Below are positions 1 through 10,400 of a DNA stretch of 64,000 nt, piece by piece. How positions within the stretch are numbered: the first letter of the stretch is position 1; the number at the start of each line of letters is the position of its first letter. A model generated the notes under the pieces. The model was not told where the DNA came from. It did no database searches and saw nothing but the letters and a program-made list of their open reading frames with translations. This DNA comes from Argyresthia goedartella (Eukaryota; Arthropoda; Insecta; Lepidoptera; Argyresthiidae): NCBI GenBank assembly GCA_949825045.1, contig OX463813.1, forward strand, positions 26,456,001 to 26,520,000, read 5' to 3'. The position numbers and the translations under genes are program-made.

Positions 1-2
1 AT

Positions 3-2240
3 CTCATGATCGTCTCCAACACAGCCAAGGTGGTTTCTCATGGTCAGCTTACCGCTCCCTTCTCTTACCACGACCTGGTTTATCTTTCATACAAAGTTAG
101 GCCCACTAAGCGCAAAGCCAAATTTCTGGATATTCGGAGCTTCAAAGGTGTGGACGTCGACTCCCTTAAATCCGATGCCTCATCTGTTGATTGGAACCCT
201 GTCATGACTTGTGAGACCGTTGATGACAAAATCCTGAAGTTCAACTCAATTGTCCTTGGGCTTTTCGACAAGCACGCACCAATGAAAAAAGTCAGGGTCA
301 AACATCTTCCTGCCCCGTGGCTTACCGACGCCATCAAGCGTTTAATGGCAAAAAGAAACCGTGCAAAAGGGCGATATAAGAGGGACCCGACCAACGACAA
401 TCTCCTAGCTTTTAAACGCCTCCGTAACCTGTGCAACCGCATGTGCCGCGATGCCAAGCGACGCCACATCCATGAGCGTATAGAGATGTACACTCCAGCT
501 CAGGTATGGAAGTTCCTTAAAACCATTGGTGTTGGCAAGTCCCAGGAATCTACTTCAGGTAATGTCGATCTCAACGGTCTCAACCAGTTTTTTTCTTCTC
601 CTCCCGTCGTGATGGACCCTACCACTAAGGAGGCAACCCTTCATTGTCTACGATCGAGGGCTGCAGTCCGCAACTCACCGTTTAACTTTAAGCTTGTCGG
701 AATCGGTGCAGTTAGAAAGGCAGTGCTAGCTATCACATCTAAAGCTGCTGGTGGCGACAACGTCAGCTATCAGATGATCCACAGCGTCCTTGAGGAGTTG
801 CTTCCTCCAATTACCCACATCATCAACTTCTCTCTATCGGTGAGCTCCTTTCCTAGTCTGTGGAAGAAAGCACTCGTTATCCCACTGCCAAAAAAATCCA
901 ATCCCTCCTCCTTCAAAGATTATAGGCCCATATCTATCCTACCCATTCTCTCCAAAGTCCTTGAATCCATAGTCCACTCCCAACTCTCCTTTTACCTTTC
1001 ATCAAACAAACTTCTCAATCCTTTCCAATCTGGGTTCAGACCAGGCCATAGTACTACCACAGCACTCTTAAAAGTCAGCGATGACATACAGCTAGCCATG
1101 GATCAGAAGTTGGTCACGGTCCTAGCTCTGCTTGACTTTAGCAATGCCTTTAACTGTGTCGATTTTGACATTCTGGTCGCTATATTGAGCTCTCTGAATG
1201 TCTCCGTCCATGCTGCTAACTGGTTCCACTCATACCTGAGAGGTCGTCAGCAACGCATTAAATCTGAAGAGACCGAAACTCAATGGTGTGATCTTTCCTC
1301 AGGAGTGCCTCAAGGTGGTATTCTCTCTCCTCTTCTATTTTCAGTCTTCATCAACTCTATCTCCGACGTTATCTCTTCTTCGTATCATCTTTACGCAGAT
1401 GATCTCCAAATTTATCGCCACTTTTGCCCCTGCGATGTAGCTTCAACCGTGGAGGCACTGAATGCTGACCTCGAGAATGTGAAAGACTGGGCCTTATCAT
1501 ACGGGCTGTTGGTAAACCCGACCAAATCACAAGCCATGCTTTTAGGAACCAGGCACACGCTTTCCTTGATACAAAAACTTATTGTTCCCGTGTCATACAA
1601 TGGCATCACAATAGAGTATACAGATCAGGCGAAAAACCTTGGGGTTATTTTTGACAACCTGCTGTCTTGGTCTCCACATGTCAGCGAGGTCAGCAGACGG
1701 GTCTTTGCGTCTTTTCACTCCCTCAGGCGTTTGCAGTACTTCTTGCCACGGCAGACCAAAATTACCCTTGCTCAGTCCCTTCTCCTGCCACTAATCGACT
1801 ACGCCGATGTCTGTTGGGCGAGCGCGAACGAAGATTTACTGAACAAACTCGAACGACTTCAGAATCTTGGGATTCGGTTTATCTTCGGGTTGCGCAAATT
1901 CGACCATGTTTCTCAATATCGCAAAGAGTTGGGTTGGCTTCCAATTCGTCGTCGCCGAGACACTCATATTCTCTCTTATCTTTTCAATATATTGAAAAAT
2001 CCGCGCTATCCCAGCTACCTTCGAGACCGCTTTGAGTATCTCTTTTCAGGAGATCGGCACCGGAGATCCCACACGGTCTCACTCTTAGCCACTCCAAGGC
2101 ATAGCACCTCGGCATATGAGCATTCATTCAGGCTGCAGGCGGTTCGACTGTGGAACGCACTACCTAGCACTATAAGAGACTGTCCCTCTCTTGTCTCTTT
2201 CAAAAACCGGGTAAAAGAGCACTTCCTTTCTCTTTCGTGA
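3..2240 (+). CDS. LINE (non-LTR retrotransposon) ORF2, 3' part: end of endonuclease plus reverse transcriptase
   Basis: This frame is open to the left window edge, so the first ATG at 6 is probably internal. The first ~25 residues (HGQL...SYHDLVYL) resemble the end of an APE-type endonuclease. A basic linker follows and then the RT domain at about residues 230-500, counted from the ATG at 6. Motif A reads LLDFSNAF with the catalytic Asp at about 377, then GVPQGGILSPLLF, then YADD at about 463-466. The C-terminal thumb region ends LWNALPSTIRDCPS, as in the Jockey/CR1 group. No stop or frameshift interrupts the 745 codons present, so the copy could be recent. The product would nick target DNA and reverse-transcribe its own RNA there. 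The exact clade cannot be fixed by eye. Its 3' UTR continues to about 2,545. Confidence 0.9.
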   Translation, partial: LMIVSNTAKVVSHGQLTAPFSYHDLVYLSYKVRPTKRKAKFLDIRSFKGVDVDSLKSDASSVDWNPVMTCETVDDKILKFNSIVLGLFDKHAPMKKVRVKHLPAPWLTDAIKRLMAKRNRAKGRYKRDPTNDNLLAFKRLRNLCNRMCRDAKRRHIHERIEMYTPAQVWKFLKTIGVGKSQESTSGNVDLNGLNQFFSSPPVVMDPTTKEATLHCLRSRAAVRNSPFNFKLVGIGAVRKAVLAITSKAAGGDNVSYQMIHSVLEELLPPITHIINFSLSVSSFPSLWKKALVIPLPKKSNPSSFKDYRPISILPILSKVLESIVHSQLSFYLSSNKLLNPFQSGFRPGHSTTTALLKVSDDIQLAMDQKLVTVLALLDFSNAFNCVDFDILVAILSSLNVSVHAANWFHSYLRGRQQRIKSEETETQWCDLSSGVPQGGILSPLLFSVFINSISDVISSSYHLYADDLQIYRHFCPCDVASTVEALNADLENVKDWALSYGLLVNPTKSQAMLLGTRHTLSLIQKLIVPVSYNGITIEYTDQAKNLGVIFDNLLSWSPHVSEVSRRVFASFHSLRRLQYFLPRQTKITLAQSLLLPLIDYADVCWASANEDLLNKLERLQNLGIRFIFGLRKFDHVSQYRKELGWLPIRRRRDTHILSYLFNILKNPRYPSYLRDRFEYLFSGDRHRRSHTVSLLATPRHSTSAYEHSFRLQAVRLWNALPSTIRDCPSLVSFKNRVKEHFLSLS

Positions 2241-2545
2241 GAGTTATATATAGTATGTATATCATTATAATATATAAACTATATATATGTATTGTATTTA
2301 GTAGTCTGGTATGTAAGTATTTTATTTTCCGTATTTTATATTATATATGTATTTTAGTATAGATTAGATATTAGATATTGTACACTGCCTACCCTTTCAT
2401 GATACATTTCGCTTTCATGCCTTGGTTTGCTGGAAGAAATCTCTTTTTAGAGATAAGCTCGCCTTTGTACATATGATTTCTCCTAATGTAACCTTTTAAA
2501 TTTAATATGTGTGTGTGCAATAAAGAATTATGAATTATTATGAAT
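2241..2545 (+). repeat. 3' UTR and tail of the LINE, with conserved hairpin
   Basis: AT-rich sequence after the RT stop. At 2,439-2,454 lies a perfect hairpin, ATCTCT-TTTT-AGAGAT, inside the block TGCTGGAAGAAATCTC...AGATAAGCTCGCC. An AATAAA-type signal and an irregular AT tail with ATGAATTATT repeats follow at about 2,518-2,545. The same hairpin block recurs at seven other places in the window, each time near a LINE-like 3' end. This fits a 3' structure recognised by the element's own RT; that role is inferred, not shown. Confidence 0.8.
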
Positions 2546-4057
2546 GGATTATTTTGGACCACTAAGAAAATATGAATTAAAGCTCTTGCAGCATACTGAA
2601 AATAATGATACAGTTTAACCGGGACCTAAAAATAAAACGAAGATTGGGTCTTGGCACCACAGAATCTTGCATTATAGAGAGAATAGCTTGGCTCATACCG
2701 CTGAAAAACAGAAAATAATTTATTTCTTCCATTATAGAGTGAGAAACTACTGGCACAAAATAACAATGCCAAAAAAATAGATGATTGGTCTTACGAAAAA
2801 AAAACAATTCCGTTCCGTTACACGACTCCTCATTCGGTTTGCTGGAAGAGATCCCTTATTAGAGATAAGCCCTTCGCGCCTTCAGACTTCCACAGGAAAG
2901 CAGGACAAAAAAGCTGTTGATAAAAATACGTACGTATTTTCGGATTGAAAACTATAATATCAATATTTTTTACGTTCGGACTGACATCTGCGTTATCGAC
3001 TGACAGGAAAACTATTGACAATTGACAGTTTTACAGGACAGCCAACACCACAGCAAATGGAATTTGAATAAATTAAGCCGTATAGAGGACAAATGAAGGA
3101 CATTATGTTTTTACCATTGAATCCGTAATATTTTTTGATGGGAATAGCTTTAGTTAAGAATACAATTATCTCGAAATGGTTTTCTCAGTTTGGTAACCTT
3201 GTTTTTTTTACATGACCCATTGCGAGTCGGACTAACAGTCGAAACGTTCCGTACTATTGTACAATAAAAATCCAAAAAAAAATATCTCTTGTATGGGGGG
3301 GGCCTATATTAATGTTCCGTACCCGAAGGATGCCTCCGCTGTCCGTCCGTCCACCACTATGTCCGTCAGCAGACTGTATCTCAAGAACAACATGAAATTG
3401 AAATTTTCACACAATATTTACCGCTGCGGCAACAATAATAAATTACGTGAGATTTTATGAAATAAAGGGGGTCCCCATACAAGATAAGTGATGATATTAT
3501 AAGACTTATTTTATTATAATTTGGCGACAGATTTTGGTATCGACGGTGGCGCAATTAGTTTGGCGCGAATCGCTAATCAGTAGAACGGGTTCCCAACGGG
3601 TCCTTAAGTTTTCTTGAACGAACGATATTACAGAAGCCTTCGTGTGCGAGTTTGAATCTCACATTACCTATTTCAGATGACAGACGTAGTAACGGAGTTT
3701 CTGCGGGTGAAAAGGATATTCCTATAATGCCGGCATTATCTTATATCCACAATGACTATTTATGCTCCGGCTCTGGCTACACTAACAACGTTAAAAGCTC
3801 ATCTCCCATTAATCTACGAACCGCCATTACCGCACAATAATATGCAGGCTGCCAACTGATTCTGCGACAATAACACCGCGGACTTGCTGTACAGCGCGAC
3901 TAGGGTTATTGTGCTGATGGGACATCGATGTCTGGCCAACGTTTACATTCAAGCCGCGCCACGTTTTTTTTTTCTGAGTTGGCTGTGACCTCTTAAGGGT
4001 AAGGTGGGGAGAGAAAGATAGGTGCGAGTACACTCAGTGCCAAAGAAACTTGGCAGG
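2546..4057. other. No gene seen; LINE-tail fragment and unassigned AT-rich sequence
   Basis: Position 2,835-2,885 repeats the LINE 3' block, with hairpin arms ATCCCT-TATT-AGAGAT at 2,851-2,866 (one mismatch). Around 3,250-3,400 there is a tract with CGTCCGTCCG-type repeats, common in lepidopteran dispersed repeats as I recall them. Short open frames here have no recognisable domain and no convincing context. Confidence 0.6.
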
Positions 4058-4308
4058 AATACGGTATTCACAAGGTAGTCCAATAAATCTAGAAACGTGT
4101 CCCAAGCTGAACCTATTTCAATAAAAACGTTTGACAATATCGGATTTGTATATTTCCAGCAGTTGTATTTAATAGACTCAATGTTGTGTTAAAAAGACAG
4201 CATTTGACTACGACGTCACCTGATAGTATTAATAAAAAACGTGAACAAAATTGCCGTTTTGGCAGTTCCCAAAAGTATATATTTTGACTAGCAGTCAAAT
4301 ACCGTTTT
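4058..4308 (-). mobile_element. MITE, family M2, copy a
   Basis: About 250 bp bounded by inverted ends AATACGGTATT... and ...AAATACCG. Read on the minus strand it aligns by eye along its length with copies at 15,312-15,568 and 23,849-24,519, sharing GATATTGTCAAACG and AGGTTCAGCTTG. It encodes nothing. Copy b is flanked by TA, so a Tc1/mariner-type mover is likely. Confidence 0.8.
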
Positions 4309-5440
4309 GTACCTAATTAAGAGATGTAAAATACTAGATTGTTTATAAAAACACGATCAGTGGAGTAAGTATGTTGTCAGAGCGTGAGTTGGGATCACGG
4401 AGCTGTGTTCATCGTATTATTTTATTTTCAAAGTAATTTTCCTACTTTCATTCGCCTCATGTCTGATTCCAAAATCTAAACCTAGATACGAAAAGTATGC
4501 ATCGAGTATATAAGCTTATCGAGCTGCTATATCAGCCAACACTAAACGGAAACAATTCAATAACATAATAATAATATAAACCTATAATATGTATACCTTA
4601 ACCTCCTGCCGCCCAATGTACCAGGGAACAAAATCCGTTATTTTAGTAAGACCCAATGTGCCCTCTAGGGAACAAAAGACATCACTCAGTATTAACGCCC
4701 AATGTATCCCCTGGGGAACGGAAAAATATATTTCCTACGTTCGTTACTGAATATTGTAATGTTATTTTTTATCATAAAAGCACTACCTGCAAGAAGTCCA
4801 TAACCGACCTGCACCATGGGACAGAGCTAAGTTAGGTCATAAACAGCACTTTAAAGTTCGAACGCTGGTGAGTAATTTCAGAAATATTGAGAAACTTTTG
4901 GTAATGGAGAAAATCTACCTGGAATCATATTTACCGTATATTTCTACTCAGGCTTTAATTGAACAACTTTCCCGAAGGCACATATAGTCCCAATTATTTT
5001 TTTAAATTGATTCTCAGTAAATTTTCCGATTACAAGTTACTACGAGAGACCCAAAAATTATAGTTTGAGGCCATAGATATTTAAGGGACATTTGTTCATA
5101 ATAATGGGTACGACAATACCCCAAAAGCTGGTCATCTAATTAAATGTCAGACTGTTTAATAAATAATAATCGTCGCGAGAAAACCATCACTTTTGAACAA
5201 CTGGATAAACTTTGACACAGCTGTGCCGCTGCCGCCCTGTATGGGAAATTGGCCAGCGCTATGTATTTTTTATTTGTTTATGTCTCTCACAATAATCTCT
5301 GTAAATCAATCTTTATTTACGAATGCTTATCTTAGACCCACTTGTACCACAGTTTTGAAAGCCGCTAAATATAGGTAAAAATCAAGTTAAATACAACACG
5401 GCTGAGCTAAGCACTATTAGGTTAAACCTTTTTACAATGA
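4309..5440. other. No gene seen; contains three degenerate CCCAATGT repeats
   Basis: At 4,612-4,735 three loosely repeated units of about 45-60 bp each carry CCCAATGT followed by a GGGAAC block. The rest is AT-rich with no supported coding sequence. Around 5,350-5,400 a short stretch resembles the arm of the foldback at 44,273 (CCGCTAAATA...). Confidence 0.5.
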
Positions 5441-5560
5441 GTAGCAATAAACATAAATATAAACATTTTCATACAGGCACATACATTGCTTATGGCCCCA
5501 CACTAGGATAGCCTGTGTCGTGGGAACCAGAAACAGCGACATCAACACATATATAAAGAG
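5441..5560 (-). repeat. SINE family B, 3' body fragment
   Basis: On the minus strand this reads TGTTGATGTCGCTGTTTCTG, then GTTCCCACGACACAGGC and CCATAAGCAATGTATGTGCC. These blocks match the bodies of the plus-strand copies at 40,421, 52,085 and 61,323, which have a tRNA-like head. The head is missing here. Confidence 0.6.
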
Positions 5561-5784
5561 TTTGAGATAGCGTTATAATTATTTAATTTATATACAGGGG
5601 CTGTCAAAAAACAAGTCAGCCTTAAGCCGTTTTCATACTCTGGAATATAATATACATATATTACAACTAAGAAATATTTTTTTTGTATGAATACGTCATT
5701 GCGAATACTTGACATATACAACAAAACAAAAGGTTTCTTGAGCTGAAATATATGTTTATTACTAGTATTGGCATAAGATAAAAA

Positions 5785-5915
5785 CACAACCGATTTTTAA
5801 AAGAGATCTAAAAATCAATATGTGGGTTTCTTTGCCCTTCTTCTCACACAGTGGTCCAATGAAGAGAAGAGTAAGAAATATCTACAGTAACAAATAAATT
5901 TTTACTTCGCTGTAT
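5785..5915 (+). repeat. LINE 3'-end fragment, second type
   Basis: The blocks TTTTTAAAAGAGATCTAAAA, CCCTTCTTCTC.CACAGTGGT and ATATCTACAGTAA are shared with the longer copy at 20,040-20,405, which ends in a short tandem tail. It looks like a strongly 5'-truncated insertion. Confidence 0.6.
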
Positions 5916-6084
5916 CCCATGGTGAGTAGAGGCTTGAACCTTTCAAATTCTTGACAACACTGTTTAATGGGCATTTCGAAGCAAAGAGTAATCAATAACG
6001 AGACGCCCCGCTGCGAAATTAACTCAGCTCGATGAATTTGCAATTTTCCCATCAACGTCATCTAGTCACTTACGAGAGTACACT

Positions 6085-6309
6085 TGTCGCCGCCTATGGC
6101 TTTAGTATAGCAATAATCATTGGTAATATAGATTGCTATTGTTTTTTCCACAGGCGCTTAGTTTGTGCCGTTGCAACTCTGTATAGAGAATTTCATTACC
6201 TCATCGGCTTCTTAGCCATACGCACAATATTTTGTAAAGGATAAAAAATAAAAGATTAACAAGTGTATTTGGTTTATAATTAATCAAACATAATTATGTT
6301 CACTGGACA
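6085..6309 (+). repeat. Left LTR of BEL/Pao element 1
   Basis: 225 bp from TGTCGCC to CTGGACA. It carries AATAAAA-type polyadenylation signals near its 3' end. It is identical by eye to the right LTR at 12,956-13,180. Confidence 0.96.
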
Positions 6310-6314
6310 TAAAT

Positions 6315-6332
6315 TGGCGACCGTGACAGGAC
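6315..6332 (+). promoter_or_regulatory. Primer-binding site candidate
   Basis: TGGCGACCGTGACAGGAC begins 5 bp after the left LTR. TGG complements a tRNA CCA end. From memory the remainder fits the 3' acceptor and T-arm of an insect tRNA-Arg with UCG anticodon, but this was not checked against a tRNA set. Confidence 0.7.
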
Positions 6333-7410
6333 GAGAAGAAGCCCTAAGAAACTAATGTCCTGCAACAATGTCGGCCGGGATCCAATCGCGAGTTTGAAGA
6401 GAGCCACGGGAGACGATCCTCGAATACCTATTGCTGCGACTCATCTATTATTCTTCGGGACTGCACAGGAGTCTTCCAGCAGTCTTGTGTCGTCTTCAGT
6501 CGTCAGGCCTGGTCAGCACTTCAAAGAAAGTTTGTGCTGCCACGTGGTACCAAGTCTATCTGCGCAAGATCTTGGGAGCGGAAGTGGACAGCAGTATCAT
6601 CGAAGAGCCCGCTTCGGTGTCTGCCTAAGGAAGCTCATGCCAACCAGCTCGGGCAAAAGGTCGAAGGTCGAGAGCCTGCCTCGCCGCGCTGTCTTGGTCT
6701 TCTAAACGAGCTAAGTGTCCATTTCTAATCCCCAATTCCAAGCCGACCTTCATTTTCCTATATTTGGTTTCCTTCTCAAAATTAAGAACCTAGTGCTATT
6801 TAAATTCCAACACTTGCGTGTAAATCATCAAATCATAACCTATAAAAACAGTTCAGATACAGTTATTATGTGTGCCCATCGAGGTCCTTAGTTACTTATT
6901 CACTAAACATTATTTGCAACAACCTATATATTATTTACAGCAGTAATATAAACTACGTTATATAAAATACGTATTCACAATGAGGTAATCAATCATCCCC
7001 ACTTAATCTGAGTACAGATTTGGCCTGTGTTTCAACTATTCTGTTTGCGGGGCTATGTTATAAATAAGTTACAGTCCAAATCACATTCTTATTGCAATTA
7101 GAAGTTCACGCATTTCCGCGTTTTATTCCAGGTTGCCCGACTTATCTACTAATCGTGCGCATGGTCAAGATCAAGGTCAACATTCCTTTGTCTGCGCCCA
7201 TGTGACGCGGCATGACGAGCTACTCCGGGCTGCCGGATACCGCGGAGCGAGGGGCGTGAGCGTTTAATATTTGTTTAAACTACTTATAAATTTGAGTGAA
7301 TTAAGCATAGCACCCTTAGGCATTGCATTGTAAATCTAATATTTGCTTGCTTACTAGCTTGCTTGCTTGTTGATTGTGTTGGCTCTTTGCAATTGACATA
7401 TTTTAACAGG
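6333..7410 (+). other. Untranslated leader of BEL/Pao element 1
   Basis: About 1.1 kb between the primer site and gag. Short overlapping open frames around 6,355-6,730 have no recognisable domain and are unlikely to be coding. TTTTAACAGG directly before the gag ATG at 7,411 resembles a splice acceptor, so a spliced RNA is conceivable. Confidence 0.6.
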
Positions 7411-10400
7411 ATGACTGAACTCAACGCCAGCAGTGGTACAAAAATGAATGAAACTAAGGATAGTGCGCTAAAGACCGCCTTAGTAAAACGTAGCTCCATG
7501 AAAGGTCAAATTACGAAATTTAGAAACTATTTAGATAAATTCAGTAAAATTAATTGTCCTTCTGCTGTTGAGATTATCGAACTAAATTTAAAGCTGAATA
7601 AAATTGAATCGCTATCCGCAAAATTCGACGAGCTGCAGTCAGAAATTGAAGTCATAAATCAGTCAACTCTAGACACCGAAATTGAGATTCGAGAAAGCAT
7701 TGAACAAGATATTATAATCAATATTGCAACCGCTAAAAACCTCATTGATCATCAGCATGACGTGCAACTGGAACAAAAACGTCTATCAATGGTGGGTGGC
7801 CAATGTTCGTTCGATCACAGTGAAACTAACGTAAAATTGCCGCGAATACAAATTTCTAAGTTTGATGGGTCCTATTTCCGTTGGCTAGAATTTAGGGACA
7901 CATTCAAAAATCTCATCTATGATAATGACAAGATATCTGATATACAAAAGTATCATTATTTAAACTCCTATCTGGAAGGGGAGGCTGCAAGAGTAGTTTC
8001 CAACTTCGAGATAACTTCGGCCAATTTTGTAAAGGCTTGGTCCATGCTAAATGAACGTTATAACAATAAACGTCAGTTGAGAGATAACCACCTTGACTCA
8101 TTATGTAACATTCAGACAATGTCGCGTGAGTCTGCAAAGGGACTCCGGTTTCTTATTGACCACATAAACAAAAACCTACGTGCGTTATCCACGCTAGGGA
8201 TGCCCACTGACCAATGGGATGGACTGCTTGTTTTTATGCTTTCTAAGAAATTGGACCCTCGAACGCTGTTAAAATGGGAGGAAGCCAGAAATGCAATTCA
8301 CGAGGATGCTGAGATAACGCTAGAAACATTTAATAAATTTCTATGCGAACGAGCAAATGTTATCGAATCAATGAGTCGTAACAATTATCATAACTCTAAT
8401 TCTCGTGATCAACTCCCTTCGCGTTCTAAGTATGATCAGACCCCGCAAGGCAAGGTGAATAGAAATAGCTTCACCACAGCTCTTGTCAGCACCAGCCCTC
8501 ATAACAATAAATCGTACCGCAAGTGTTTGATTTGCCAGGGTCATCATAGAATATTTGATTGTCCCACCTTTAGAGCTAAAAACATAAATGAAAAATACGC
8601 CGATGTTACAAAGCACGAACTGTGTTCAAATTGTTTGAATCCAGGTCACAAATTCCATGATTGTAGATACATGGGATCCTGTCGTGAGTGTAATGAGCGA
8701 CATAATTCGTTGTTACACCAATCTGAAACTAATGCACATACAGCAACAGCTATCAATAATGAAACCGTAACTGAGGGCCATGCGCATCTAGCTGCTACGT
8801 CCGATAATGAAACCGAAACTGTAGTCACATCAGTATCCATACAAAACCAAAATCAAGTTTTGCTGTCCACAGCGCAAATAAAGATAACAAACCCAATCAC
8901 AAAGCAAACTAAAGTTGTTCGTGCACTATTAGACTGTGGAAGCCAATCGTCGTTTATCAGTCAATCACTAAAAGAAGGGTTGTCTTTGAGTGGCAACCCT
9001 ATTGATACCGTCAAAATAGTAGGTATCGGCAACAGCTCAACTAATCAAGTACAAGAGAGTTGCTCTGCCCTATTGAGTTCAATGAATGATTCGTACCGGG
9101 TAACCTTTTCATGCTATGTGCTGAAAGAGTTAACTGGTGAGCTGCCTAAAGCCCCTATAGACGTTTCAAAACTATGTCTACCAAAGAATATCAAGATGGC
9201 TGACCCCACTTTCGCTCAACCAGCACCTATTGACGTTTTAATAGGCGCCGATTTATTCTGGGATATTATTAGTGGCGAACAATTGTCACTGGGTCAAACA
9301 GGCCCCAAGTTGCACAATTCCCGCTTAGGATGGTTGCTTGCTGGTCCTATTCTCTATGGAGCCAATATGAAAACAACAAACAAAAATATCAACATCCACT
9401 GCAATCATGCGTTAATTGACAACTCCTCCGACGAATCCCTTGTACATGAATATTTACCTAAGTTTTGGGAGATGGAGGAGCTCCCCAAGAAAACAATCCT
9501 AAGCGAAAGTGATAAGAAATGTGAAATTCATTTTTTACAGAATACAGTGCGCACAAGCACTGGGCGATTTTGTGTAAAATTGCCCCTGGCAGAGTCAGCC
9601 GATTGTCTTGGTGACTCATCCAGGGTAGCAAGAAAGCGATTAATCAATTTAGAAAAAAGATTCAAAAGAAATCCCGATTTGAAGGAGCAATATGCAAATT
9701 TTATTCAGGAATATTCCAATTTAGGTCACCTTTCTATTTCTGACAATCCAGATCCAAAGCCGTCATACTATCTATGCCATCACGCAGTCTTAAAGCAAGA
9801 CAGTGAATCCACAAAAACACGTGTTGTGTTCGACGGTTCCAACCCCACCTCTTCGGGCTACTCATTAAACGATATTTTGATGGTTGGGCCTTCTATACAA
9901 GATAATCTTTTCTCCATATTACTACGCGCGAGGCAGTATAAATATTTACTGTGCGGTGACATCGAAAAGATGTACCGCCAGATTGAAGTTCACCCCGACG
10001 ATAGGAACTTACAGTTAATTCTATGGAGAGATGATGAGTCATGCCCAATCACCACGTTACGACTAAATACTCTCACTTACGGAACCGCAAGTGCGAGTTA
10101 TTTAAGTACACGATGTTTATGGCAAGTGGGAGAGGAGTGCCTCGATGAGGAAATCAAAAGAATTATACAGAGGGATTTTTATGTCGATGACCTTATCACG
10201 GGGGCCAACACCGAGGCCCAGTTAAAAAACATCAAGCAAACGGTTTCCGCCGAATTACATTCCGCATGCTTCAAACTACGTAAATTCAAGAGCAACTTGC
10301 CGTCTGTATTGGAATATTCTGAGTCAGATAATAATCAAGACAATCTAACAATCAGTGAGTCATCAAGCACCCTCGGCTTGGGGTGGAATCCACTCAGCGA

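Noticed and set aside
80..493. Minus-strand open frame of 137 codons
   Set aside because: It is antisense to the LINE ORF2; no domain.
6355..6728. Overlapping frames of 64-116 codons between the LTR and gag
   Set aside because: They lie in the untranslated leader of the BEL element with no domain. A small accessory protein cannot be excluded but has no support.
7363..7410. Upstream extension of the gag-pol frame
   Set aside because: The upstream codons contain no ATG; the first ATG at 7,411 is directly preceded by a possible splice acceptor.
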